From Phoronis australis (taxonomy: Eukaryota > Phoronida > Phoronidae): a stretch of 64,000 bases of DNA. The position numbers were made by a program, and so were the translations under genes. The notes under the pieces were generated by a model, which did no database searches, had not been told where the DNA came from, and was given only the letters and a program-made list of their open reading frames with translations. Location: contig NMRA01000630.1 in assembly GCA_002633005.1 (NCBI GenBank), positions 1 through 64,000 of the forward strand. The letters run 5' to 3'. Positions 24,956 through 37,700 of the stretch are shown one piece after another (the first letter of the stretch is position 1; the number at the start of each line of letters is the position of its first letter).

Positions 24956-25113
24956 GTAAGGATTATCTGTTATTCAATAATATGATACATTGTCTTTCAT
25001 TTTGTGTGTTCTGTTCACGGTTGTTAGACAAGTCGATCGCAGTCCCGNGATGTTTCAACATTATCTCTTGATTAAGATGTGTAATATTTATTTGTCTGTT
25101 TATGACATTGCCA

Positions 25114-25199
25114 GTTACACATGCGCGCACCAAGCCTTGAAATGGGGGGGCTCATTCGAGCCCCCCCCCGAGCACCCCCTGGGTGCGCGCATGTTACAC
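25114..25199. mobile_element. 72-bp hairpin element with 7-bp target duplication
   Basis: The element 25121-25192 starts ATGCGCGCACC and ends GGGTGCGCGCAT, with an inner complementary G-run and C-run (gggggggctc and gagccccccc). The direct repeat GTTACAC flanks it at 25114-25120 and 25193-25199. This is what a miniature inverted-repeat transposon with a 7-bp target duplication looks like. No coding capacity. Confidence 0.8.
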
Positions 25200-27664
25200 G
25201 ATTCACAACAATGACGGGGCCCCCGGGCTCGGAGGCCGAGCAACAAGGAACTCCGCGGACCGGACCGCAACAGGTCCTGGTTCAAACTTTAGGCCTAATC
25301 GCTTTCCTGCTATAAATTCACGAGTATAGTAACACAATTCACCTGGAATTTTGAAAGGGGTAAATCCAGTTTTGGCCTATTAACACATACTAAAAACGAA
25401 CGAAACGGGCAAGCGTGATCTACGGTTTTCGAATTACGACTGACACTCTGAACTCATAGAGGGAAAAGACCACCAACAACTGAAGGACTATAATGTCCAA
25501 TCAGTGACGTAGCCGGAGTATGATTTTTTTATTTTATCCCTGTCTTTAACTTGAGGAAGATTGCCGCTAATGATGCATTAGAAGATGAGAGGATGAATGA
25601 ATGTTGGTGGAAAAAAATCAAAACGACCGGGGTTTAGTGCCCTTTAAAATGGTTGCCTGAGGCCGCCGTTTTCCTTTTCATCAAAGCTTAATTTTTGCAA
25701 TTAGAGGGAAATTAGTGTGTGAACAACCGGTCATCTTTCAACTGGGGTGACGCTGCAGAGTCATGAGATCGTTGGGATATGCACCAACGGGGACAGTTTA
25801 TTGAGCTGTTTAATCTGAAGCGCTAAAGTGAGTTTTGCGAAAGATCTTAAGGATTACAATTCCATTTATTATTACTCAGTAGTATATTTAGTCTGAATCT
25901 ACCCAATGCTCTTGTTAAGACAGACAGAACATAGAGGTCGCCCGAACTTCAAGAATAAAGGTCCCTAATTTTATCAGAAAAATTCTAAACCTTAACGATG
26001 CTCGATTTTTGTGTATCAAATTGACTGTTTTCATATATTTAACCACCAAATCACTCAATTAATTTATCAAAGGCCTTGTTTATGCAGTCTCAACCAGTAT
26101 AAACAGGACATTTTATGATTAGAATTACGCGTGATTTGCGAAAAACAATGGAATTCATGGACAGTTGGAAAGAACCTTCAATAAATCAAAACTGCATGCA
26201 TGATTTCCTCAGTAGGTTAGCAACAAACGTGTAGAGTTAATTTAGTCACTTATGTTAAAATTTGTCATCTCGGAGTTTTCCTTACCGTAACAGCGGATTC
26301 TATACTTCCATTACCAACAAGAACATCGAAACCATCTGCGACTCAAGAAAACGCTTCAAAATTTTAGGGGTTGGCTAACCTTAAAATTGCGAATTCGAAA
26401 TGGCGTTTGTACGATTGCCTGTCACTTGAGTTATCGGCAACAAGCCATGATTGGATGTTTGTGATAGCCTTTTAAACCACGGCAAAGCTCTTTGATTTAG
26501 AATTCTACAGTGACAGCTAACAACAGCGAAATATCCCTTAAGTTCAAAGTAACGAATGAGTTGGCAAGCCACTTGGGTAAAAATAACTGAGCCATGTTCG
26601 TGGCGAAACAAACAATGTGTAGTTAGTGATCCTCGAAGGACATTTCTTCTAAGGCATGCTTACTGCCGACTGAGGCACAGGTTTCAAAATGAGTCGGGCG
26701 CAGAACAAAACCATTATGATATTTTCTTTGGCATTATTTTTGTAAAGCAAAGGGTCCAGTATGAACCAGCGTCATGTCAAAAATACTCTTTTATGACCTA
26801 AAGCACTGTTATAAAAATGATATCTTTTTTCTTACTCAAACGATTGAAGTGATTTCTGGATTTGTTAGGAACTAGTTGTACTGAGTCAGACCAGCATCGT
26901 CGGGACATTACAATATTAAATGACGTCACAGCTGGATACACTAGACTTTTAGGATGGCAGGGAAACATGAACAATTGCTGGATAGTTTTTGAAACGGTAG
27001 GGGCGCGAGCATCTGCTGCTTTTTCCCTTTTTTGCATAAAACACGGGAAGTGGGGCCTAAGCTCGCCGGCCATTTTCCCTGCATTAAAAGATGCCCGTTC
27101 ATCTCTGTCCATTGATCATGGGGGTGCTAAAAGCTCTTCCCACCCATCTCGTTAAAACTGGTTTTGCAATGTCTTAGCATAGTTGAATCGTAGAACTATT
27201 TCTAATACGTGAACATAACGTCAATGTGATTGAAGTTTTCCTGTTGCAAAAACGTGTTCATTTACCATTTTACTTATGTCTATTCAATTAATTGTTAACA
27301 GTGACTTAGTGTTACAAACTCATTTTCAGAAAATGCTAGCTCATACTACTGTAATAAATCAAACTCATCATTCATACTGCGAAATGTGCTTTCCTGATTG
27401 CCATCTAATTGGCTGAATCTGCTTTGAAATCAATTATTTAGACATAGCAACGCCGGCGACAGTGGAAGCCGCCTTGGCGGCAACTTCAGCAGCAACTTCT
27501 GCAGAGCAGCAGCAGCGGCGGCAGCAGCGGCGGCAGCAGTAGCATATACTAGCAGCAGTAGTGGAAGTATAATCCTCAGTTACGCCGTTGATGTGTGGGT
27601 ATTCAAAGAATAGCCTACAATTGGATAGAGAATTAATGTTCACATTACATTTTTGGGAGAAGCG
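25200..27664. other. intergenic, nothing coding supported
   Basis: No conserved exon seen on either strand. A segment around 25360-25400 (gttttggcctattaacacatactaaaaa) recurs near 37577-37610 in the UBE2R intron, so it belongs to another dispersed repeat. At 26921-26928 there is a CRE-like TGACGTCA. A CAG/CGG-type simple repeat lies at 27486-27557. Confidence 0.5.
27486..27557. repeat. CAG/CGG-type trinucleotide repeat
   Basis: Interrupted cagcagcggcggcag triplets. Both strands stay open by chance as poly-Ala or poly-Ser like frames. No gene supported. Confidence 0.85.
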
Positions 27665-27859
27665 CAGTGGCGGATTTNNNNNNNNNNNNNNNNNNNNNNN
27701 NNNNNNNNNNNNNNNGGGGGGTGGGGGCGGGCGGCAAGGGGGCCATGTACCCTCCCCCTAAAATTCCCAGACTCCATTTGTCAGTGCAAATGTCTGGCTG
27801 GTAAAATCCTGGCTAGTACTCTGCTCTCCCTCCAACTCAAAATCCTGGATCCGCCCCTG
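27665..27859. mobile_element. hAT-like miniature element around an assembly gap
   Basis: The left end CAGTGGCGGATTT and right end GGATCCGCCCCTG are imperfect inverted repeats of the CAGNGGCGGAT type common in hAT elements. A run of 38 N (27678-27715) lies just inside the left end next to a G-rich stretch that was probably hard to sequence. No clear 8-bp target duplication is visible, so the class is tentative. Confidence 0.5.
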
Positions 27860-28473
27860 AAGCTGTAGTAATATTAACGTTTTCGGTGAAGTAACAGGGA
27901 GTTGGGTGCGAAGAATCATTTCTACAGGCCTTTGAACAAAGAGTTAAGGATTCGATCTGGGGTTATCACACTCGTAGTTCTATGTGATAAAAATGAAACA
28001 GCTATGGTTGTAATCTGCGCCAATGCATGAGAGCGAGAGTCAATGGCTTGATGAAAGCAAAGAAAACACATGGACGTAAGAACATCGAATCATTTGTGAT
28101 GGAAAAGTTTCTAGCAAATGTTGAAGAATTGTCTGAGGTAGATTTTTTTTAAATGGTCTTATCAGTTTTGGGCATTTTACACATTCTTTGATAATGCCAA
28201 AAATAAAGCAGAAGACTTGAACCTGCACTAGGCAGACATGTCAATCAGTCACTGTTTGTTTACAAACGGTCGCGACACCTTTGGATAAGCGCAATACCAA
28301 TACGCGAAAAGGGCTTTAGTATGACAAAAAGATAAAATGAAACCATTTGCAGATACAAATGACTTCATAAATGGAATGGTGTCACGTTTTCATCACAATA
28401 AGCTTTCACCTCTTCAAAAATTTTGTCGAAATCATTTACTATCCACGAACATCCCCTTTTCCGGTACATTAAA

Positions 28474-28481
28474 TGACGTCA
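28474..28481 (+). promoter_or_regulatory. CRE palindrome TGACGTCA upstream of UBE2R
   Basis: A perfect CREB/ATF-type palindrome sits about 120 bp upstream of the UBE2R start codon, next to an ETS-like TTTCCGG at 28457-28463. No TATA box is obvious, which suits a housekeeping promoter. The role is inferred from position. Confidence 0.5.
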
Positions 28482-28602
28482 CAAAGCCAGCCATATTCCG
28501 AAGGGGAAACAAGACAGTCAATTTCGCGCAGGATTTTCACATTTTTTTCATAATAAACGTCGTTTTCCATCGTGCAGAAAGAACTGGATAAGACTATAAG
28601 TT

Positions 28603-28776
28603 ATGGCAGTAAGCCCTAATACAAGTGCTCTGCGGGCTTTACAAGTAGAGCTTAAGGGACTTCACAAAGAACCTGTCGAAGGTTTTCGTGTTGTTGCTCG
28701 GGAGGACAATTTGTTTGAATGGGAAGTGGCGATTTTTGGTCCACCAAAAACATTATATGAAGGCGGTTACTTCAAG
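28603..28776 (+). CDS. UBE2R2: UBE2R exon 1
   Basis: 58 codons from the ATG, including helix 1 ([17 protein letters not shown]) and [15 protein letters not shown], ending at a GTAAGG donor in phase 0. The start was chosen because it matches the family length, with only a few variable residues before the helix. Confidence 0.96.
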
Positions 28777-31700
28777 GTAAGGCTAACGACAGTCAAAGTC
28801 ATTATTGATTACTGGTTTTGTGATATTATGGGAAGATTTTTTTCTGCAGTTTAGTTTTTATTACCCGTTTTCTTCAGCTCCTTTGTGTTCATAATAGATC
28901 GACAGACGACCCTGTTATCGATCGCCTTTGTTTACATGCGAGCTAACACATGGTGATGAATTCTCACAATAGATCATCAGCTGATTTGCTTGACTTTCAT
29001 TGAATTTTTTCAAACTGTTTCACTCCATATTGTCGTTATCTCTGTTTGTGTTGTGATTGTTTGAAAGAGACTGTGAACTGTCTAGAATAACAAATAGATG
29101 CAAATTATTTGAGTTGTGTCCTTTTAACAGGAAATTACTCATCATGCAGACATCACTTGACTCACACTGTAACAGTTGACTATAAATAGTGTAATCCACC
29201 CATCTTCAATAATGACATACTACAACCCTTTCCTCTGTGTGGGTATTGTATTCCTATAGTTGCAGTAGGGTGTTTGATGCCTCAGTTTTTAAGAACTTAA
29301 AGCCCATAAAACTTGCCTTCTGTATTCGAAGCCACTTTTGTTTCTAATCACTCACTGTTATAAAACTGCTAAGAAATGATTTTCTGGGCTTGTAATGAAC
29401 TTTCAGATATATGTTGCATGGAGTGAGGCTTGGTAAAGTCCTATCCACTTGAGCATACCCTAGAACAACTTGAGCTGGTGCAATTTACCCCGCTCTTAAG
29501 TGGAGCGTACCCCCACGCACATATCTGATAACTAGGATAAGGCAGAGTTTGTTACTCTGTGTGTGACAATGAAACCTAACGCCAATATGGCGCTCAAAAG
29601 AAAACTAATCTGCATACAATGGCAGCTCATAAATACTTTCGCCCTACCACACTTTTGCGGCCACACAGTGATTACAAGTGGGCAAGTTACCCTAGAACAC
29701 GTTACCCCACCTTGATAACGTAAGTTGTGCTAGTTTGTATAGCGTCCAGTCAGCACTAAACCCTAGCGACAACTGATTCCAGTAGTAACTTATTCTTTAG
29801 TAAATCTGTGTGGACAGCACTCAAGTTGTCTTGCACGATCTCAAGCAAAAACCAAATATTCTTCGCATGCCCTGTTCAATTACAACATTCGGCAAATGGT
29901 CTAAGCCATTGAGAATTCTTTACGTATTTTCAAAACTAACCAAAACTAGTTTGTGGATTCTCACATTTGGAAACTTGAATAATGTCCATGAATTTTTGCT
30001 TTATTAGAAAGCAATTTTCATGTTCCTTTCAATATCTATTAACAGAACAGACAAAAATCACTGGTATTTTGCAAGTTGTCTTGTACATTTGCTGAATTTG
30101 AACTCTCGTATTGGCAGTAATTCTCACATACGTGAGGTAAAGAAGAAGATCACCTCGCGGGCAAACTCCTGAACAACACCAGCCATTATTTGTACTCTGT
30201 TTCAAAGCTGCAATTTGTCCAGTTTGGCTGGCTAAGAATAAAAACAAAATAGTTTCTCAAAACGATGCATTTGCGAGATTATAATGGTAACTCTTTCTCG
30301 GTTGGTTTCCGGCAAACTGGAGGACCCAGGGTTGCTTGTAAATTACAACTTCATTGCATATTCACAATGATTTAATAACCTCAAGAAATGTTTAAAGGAA
30401 CAGCTAAAAAGGGCAAAATAAAGTTAAGTAATTTTTCAAAAACGCCATAAATAATTGCAAACATTAGTGTCCCAAGAATGTGAGCTTAAAGTTTTTATGT
30501 TTCATAATGAAATTGAGTGAAGTTCTGGGGAAATGTTTTGTGAAAGTGGTTTGAAGTTTTACAAATTCAGAGTTGTGGGAAATAAACGGTGTTTATGTTT
30601 CTTGCTTCTCTTGTATAGCTATCAATGTTAACTCCTAAAATGGGTTTAGGGACACTGCGCTAAATAATGTTTCAGACTTAAGGTTATCTCCAACTTTATT
30701 TAGTGGCCTCTATTCTAACTCCTATATCAAAACAATAGGCTTTGTCAACTAGTAAAGGTATATATTTTCTGAAAGAAAAAAGATCAGGGAATATGAAAAT
30801 ACTTTTTGTATTAATGTACCAGTATTATTTTTACATAAAAACCTTTTTTAAGTCAAAATTTTATTTTTAAGAAAGGTACATTCATAGCAAAATTACCCCT
30901 CGGTCAATTTCAATGAAACTTTTTTTAAATGAAAATTTCACCAGTTACTTCAAAAAGACTTAGGAAGTTTCAATTAGTCTTTTCGTTTGGTTTCTATGGC
31001 AAATCAACTCGCAAAACGTAAGGTATCTTTGTAAAAAACGGAAGACGTATTCGTCTGTGTTACATTACGCAAAAAATAGGTCTTTATATCCAAAATGCTT
31101 ACAGTGTTTTTGAGACTGGTGACTAAGTATTAAATTTGGAAAGTTTCAGCAAAATCCACCGAACCGTTTTCGAGAACTGGTGTTCCTAAGTTCAATTAAA
31201 GTTGATTTGTCGAAGTCGGGGAAAACTGGGACACGTGACAATCTCAAAGTCTTCGGTTAATTATTCGATGAAAACTTGTTTTCGGTGCACATAACCTATA
31301 CAAGCCTAAATATGTTCGCTATTTCAACATTGATTCACTCCCTGTGTCAACTGATTTTGCAGTGCATAATTTACTTAATTATCATTAAAACTTACCATTC
31401 CCAGCTAACTCTTACTGTTGTTTGTGACCTTTTGACCTACTTTTACTTAAATAGGTCACAGTTCATTGTTACACACACAGCCTGTATAGGTCACGTGCTG
31501 GGAGACTGATACAAAACCAAGTAAGAAATGGATAACAAAAATTGAATCGGTGGTTAAAGCATGTCGTTAGCATGAGATCGAAACATTGAAATGTCAATTT
31601 ATTAATTAAATGAAGGAATTAAAGTGAGGATTTATCTCTTTTCACAACTTGCTGTGTTCATGACCACAGAAGCCTGAGGCGACAGTAACATTCGTTCTCA

Positions 31701-34700
31701 GCGCCAATGGTCATATGCATGTAGACACACAACTCCCCGAGGATCAAAACTATGTTTTGTCTTTGTTTTCCGTGGCACCATTCTGCACCTCATTGACTCA
31801 ATGTTATGGCTATTTTGTGAATGAAAGGACTGATTGGATATGAAGCTGTTCTGTACCTTGTGGAAAATTCGATTTGATTGAAATCCCTTTTACCTTTGAC
31901 CTCGGATAAGTAGTAAACAAATATCCATGTAGTTGTGCGGTTCCAAGGTGGTTCTTTTAAATCTTTTTTTCTCGTTATGCAGTATATATTTTGTATTTGA
32001 AGTTCACCGAATATGAAGATAAGGTATTTTGTTAGACACATATGAAATATAGTAAAAATGGCCAATATTTGTGAATAAGGTTTGAGATAACCTTTACAAA
32101 CTGTTAGTTTGTCCTGTCTTTATTCTTGTTATCGTCAGAGATTGTAAGGTCGCTTTTGAAAAACATTTTTTAAGTATCTCAGTTGAGAACATGTATATGG
32201 TATAAATAAAAGATCAGCTTGTTATCACTAAGCAATGATGTCACTGAACATATAGTGAATCATGTTTTATTTGATAACCGTGAAATTTGCCTTGAGCCTT
32301 GGGCTGTTGTTAGTGATGTTCCAACGTCTGATGAGCCCAGTCGGTTTGTTGTGGTGGAAAATAAATGGAACTTGGAGCAGCGAGACTAGATGGCAAAATA
32401 AAAGTTAAGAAACCAGAAAAAAACATTGCACAGATCTGGAAAAACTAAGACGACTCTTTGAATAATTGAGGACATACCTTTGGAAATATTTTGGTATGTT
32501 GTCATGGATATACTAGATTGTGAAACTGTCAATAAAGATTTATACAGCTGTAGGTGACTAACCATCGTAAAGGACATATACACCTGATTGTTGTGGAGGC
32601 CCTTTAGTCCTGCATACATGTGTCCCAAAGTAGTCCTTAGGTAGTGCTTCACGTCAATAGTCAAGTATTCGTGTGCCCCAAAGTAGTCCTTAGGTAGTGC
32701 TTCACGTCAATAATAGTCAAGTATTCGTGTGCCCCAAAGTAGTCCTTAGGTAGTGCTTCACGTCAATAATTTGTCTGGATGCTAACCATGGTGGTGGCAT
32801 TATGGTGAACCCTGTCTTCATGATTTTGTGTAATAGTTCCTTACAGTGGTCCCTCATTTTAGAGCCAGTTTTCTCCACTCAGTAGCTTGTATCCATTTTG
32901 CGTAAATGATTCTGGTATTGTGCTAACTGGAGCATGTCCAGAGATGTTTTTATGTGACTTTCTAAAATATTTACCGTGTATGAAGCTGTCTATGACAATC
33001 ACAGTGTGTTTCTAGACATTTTCAACAGCTTTCAAGCAAGAAAATTTATAAGCTTGTACACAGCATTCGGAATGTGTTGCAGAGACCCTATCCAAAAGTC
33101 ATATTTGAACTTGTACACTCTAATATGTGTTGACAGAGGACCTGAAGTCAAAAAACTTGTACACACCAAGGGACATGTTTTGACAGTACACATCAATGGG
33201 ATTGTGTTGACAGAGGTCCTATTGTGACATTTTAAATTGCAGTATGTAAACTACTAAAGCCTGGCTTTGTCAGTGCTTTGTACACCTCCACCAACCACCC
33301 CCCCACCAACCTCCCCCCCCTGATGAATTCACTTCAACAGTTTAGGAATCCCCAGTTCTGTGCAGCTCTACACATTATAGAAGCCATGCTATGATCTTAT
33401 CACTGGGTTTAATCAATAAACATTTGTTTTTAATGCAAGAGCACCTGATATTGATGCCATCGTACTTGCACTTTGAGATTGATTAAGTCTGATGGATTAT
33501 TCATAATTTGAGAAATTTCTGTTGAGACAGCACTGAACGAATCTGGTGGAAGTGTGTTGAAATGTTGATGAAATAAAGTTTGTCAATAGGTGGTGTGACT
33601 TAAATGGAACAACTTACACTGTGACAACTCTTCACGCAGTGGCTTCCGAAAATTCGCAGGTTAACACCCTTAAATTGGGAAACCCTGAGATGAGGGAGAG
33701 TGATTACCCAAGCAGTGGGTGCTCAAACCGAAAATTGGCCAGAGTTGGGGGTGGGCGAAACAGTGGCTGCTTACGTCCAAATTTTAGCTGAACCGCGCAA
33801 GCGTGTGGGGGTGTTCATACAAGCATGGAACTTGTAAGTTCGGTCAGTCGATGGAAGCCGACAAGCACAAAGTTTCTCACGACTCAAACCGAAACAGGAA
33901 TTTGACTTTGAAAAGGTGATTTCGCGAGATGTTGCTAAAAGCTCAGATGTTTTCAAATATATTAGCGTGTTGCAAAATGTCATACCATGGAGTTTTTTGA
34001 TACTCGAATGTCAGTCCACAAGTTCAGCAAGTTCTGTTTCAGATCAGTGAACGTGACTAGATTTTGTTCTTGATTAAAGCATGGATGATTCTTTCCGAGC
34101 CCGACCTAAACTTGTAATTGCACTGAGAAGGGGGGGGGGTTTGATTAATTGCTCAATTCAAATCTAGGGCGACCCGGGATATAATTCTTGCAAAATCACA
34201 TGCTCCATGTGTGCAATGACAACGAGAAGGGGGTGTGATGAATTGCTCAATTTAAATTCGGGTCGACCCAGGAGATCTAGCAAAATCACGTGCTCCGTGC
34301 ATGAAACTTGTACCCGAAAAAAAATTTACAGTCCGATGGAGATCATTACTAAACGATGACTAACTTGTAGTACAAAAGCAACACTTATATAAAAATCTAC
34401 GGAATTGGCCCTTATTAATTTAATAAAAGACCAGTTAATTAAGTTTATGAAAAGGTGGTTGCAACGCTCAAGTTATACCACTAATATCGACTAAAAAACG
34501 CAATTTTCGAGACTATGGTACGTAAGCATGTTGTATTTCCCGCAAACACACAAGTCTGAGCCCGAGGCAAAAAGCAAAAGTTGAAGCTCAAGTTCTGTTT
34601 GCAGTAACTTGGGGATGTGTGATTACCCGAACAGTGGGTGCTTACATCGAAATTTGCTGGGGTGGGTGATTACCCGGGCGTGGGCGTTGAGCCGTTAACC

Positions 34701-37700
34701 CTCGAGTTTACGGTATTATTCCTCGTGTTAAAATGAGTATGAATACATTGAACGAGTTAGCGAGTGAGATTTTTTGCTGTTTTCAGGTGATGCAATAATT
34801 GATTTTCATTGGCTGCCAAAGGTAATTGTCTCAGTTCTGGGCTTACTTCGCTTGCAATACTGTGAGGATGTACGCTCATGATGTCCAAGTTATCTTGCCT
34901 TTCAGACCTGCACTTTTGTGTTGTGATCTGCTGAAGATATTTCAGCAGTTTGTATCAAAGTGGTTTATCAGCTGCCAGTTGATAACACATTCAGATGGAT
35001 AGTATTGATCCCTTGACAGTCCTTTATGGTAGTCAGCCACATAAACAATATTGAAAATACCTGCTTGATATCAATGTGTCTGATAAAGCCCAGGACTCTG
35101 ATTTTGGGCATGGACCTTATTTTGAGTACTGTTCACTGGCTGCATCCCAAATTGGTTGTTTATTGATATCATCAAATTCCACACTTCCTGAAACCATTGA
35201 GGTAGGCTAGACAGTGGCAGTGGTAACAAAATGAAGCCAGAGAACTGTGTTGGCTGACAACACAGCATTCAGGGCAATAAATGCTTAAGATAAAATCTGG
35301 CAATTAATTGTTAGAATTCTAGTGAAAGCAAATGTCAGGCTTCTCACAGATATTAATCGTAGTTTTTCAAGTGTCGTAGCTTTTCGAGTGTTTCTAACCA
35401 CACTGTACGTTCCTATGTCAATGATTGGCTGAACAATCCTGTTACGACTATATCAGTGTACAATAGTGTATCATGGGAGTCCCTGAACTCGGTTTATGGA
35501 ATCTGCATAAATGAAGATGGCATCTTTGACGTTGCAAGATTACCGATGATCTATTGTAAAGATTTTTGCATCGCCATTAGATTCATATAGTTCTACTCCA
35601 TTTTTAATTTTTTGTGAATTGGATAAATTCAAGTCCCTGATTTGCCGATCGTCAGTGTGACATTCATGGTAACAATTGACTGTAATATTCTGTGTTCTCA
35701 ATTTATTTCTGAACATTTATTGAACTAAAACTGTGATTTGTATGTTACAAAATAATTCAGTTGTGAGAAATGTTAAAATTCATCATTAGATATCGTGTTC
35801 GCAGAGGATGTCTTGAAACAATTCTTTTTCTCTCAAGGTCGAGCTGTTCGATGAAGCAGTCTGTGTTTAAAACTGACCCTTGACTGTCATAATGGCCACC
35901 AATATGGCTGCCAGTTGACTCCCTGGGAAATTCACCCATTTGGCACATAATATGGCAGGCATGTGAAACCAAATATTTCCACTAATATTTAGACCAAGAT
36001 AGTTCACTGTTGACTTGGTTTCTACTGTGTAGATACCATATAACATCATTTGGTAAGGTTCCATCACTTGCAGCATGATGAATTTGCCTTAAAAAATTGG
36101 AAAATGGCAATTTTGGCAACGTGTTTTTTGTGCAAAATAATTGTAGAACTGCTGTACAGGGGTAATGCAACATACCCTAATACATTACCAGCTGACAGTG
36201 GTTTGTCTTGTAGGTGTTCTATAAATAGTTTGTGTTACTGGGTCAAAGATGCTGGGTGAATGTTCTCTTGAGGTGACTGATGATAGGTGTAAGAGCTCAT
36301 CTCCATTATTCTTTCTACTCAACTTCATTAATAGTGTCTCTAAGTCTTTTTATTAAAGCACTCCCTTTGTGTAAACTTTTAGTCAGAAGGTCAATTAACG
36401 CTAATGATGTTTCAAACTGTTAAAACAGACCGCTGTTTTTTACCTAGAACATTCACCAGCCCATAAGTAAATTTTTACTGTTCTTGATGTACAGGTGATT
36501 ATTTTCTGATTGTGTCCGAGGATTTTTGGATGTTATGTTTCCAATGGCTGGTAACTCTGTTGTTCGAGGGCAAATGAAAATGTTGACATGGTTCTAAGGG
36601 TACTGACAGGAAACAAGTGTTTCACGGAACACAAAATTGTCTGTAGTTTAGGTTTGTTAGAAAGTCTTGTTTAAAGCAACAAATGACTATTTTATCAAAA
36701 ACTGACAGTTGCGAGATAAGCTAATCAGTTGTGTGATGTTTTAAATCTTGGATTTATGTTTTTCAGTATCGGAGGATGTTATAAAAAGTATGCTTTTGTT
36801 GGTTGAAAGTTTATTTCAAAAGTTTAAAATGACATGCAGTAATATATCACAAATTTCAGAAAAAAAAATTGACAAAATGTCTTTTTTGTTTTTTAAGTAC
36901 ATCTGTCGTGTCAAATACCTATTTTTTCAAACTGATAAGTAGTAGATATCGTATGAAACTTGAACATGGAAAAACAATTCGATATGGTGCTACACACCTT
37001 TAATTGAAAAAATGATGAAAATAAGTTTCACTTGTCGGCCATATTGGTGAGATTTTATCTAAAGGTTGTTATTTACCTCAAGGGAGATAACTCTGGTGCA
37101 GTCGTGCCAGTATCTTAGGAGTTGTCTCCAGCGTTGGGAAGTATGCAGACATGCTTGCACTGAAACCTGTCGTTCATTGTTTGGAATTTGCTAACCAAGT
37201 GGCTTCCCAGTGATCTTCTTCATAGGCTGCTTAGTTTCAACAGGCCCTAATTAGCAGTATATAGTCGTGGTACATGCCAAGGTGAAGATTGCATTGGTTC
37301 TCATATGTGTAAAGAGTTTTAGCATTGGTGGACCTTAAAAATGCCTTTCACACCAACAAGTATGAAGCTGCTCAGATACTTTGGAGAGTGGCGTTGGGTT
37401 TGGAATGTTTACTTTGGTGTCATTCAAGTTGCAATTGCAGTGACCCTGTCAGTGACACTTGTTAATGTTATTTTATTGATATTTTTTAAAATATTCACCA
37501 TTCTAGTACTATAAATATTTCATTTACTATTACTATCATTATTATTAGTAATATTACCTAAAAGGGTACGAAACCCGGTTTTGGCCTATTAACATCTTAT
37601 ACTAAAAATGACTTTCCCATCCAGTTCTCTGAAACAAAACAAAGCTCTGTAACTCTCAACAACCCTCAAAAGTCAAAACTTAAGAGTAGTGGCTCAGTTT

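Noticed and set aside
25261-25290. tRNA T-loop-like ggttcaaa
   Set aside because: No matching acceptor, D or anticodon arms around it; no tRNA gene could be folded here or elsewhere in the window by eye.
26862-27155. 97-codon plus-strand frame in the transposon-rich region
   Set aside because: No recognisable domain, no splice context, antisense frame equally long; treated as chance.
27434-27643. Cys/Arg-rich and Ala-rich frames
   Set aside because: Trinucleotide repeat read in different frames.
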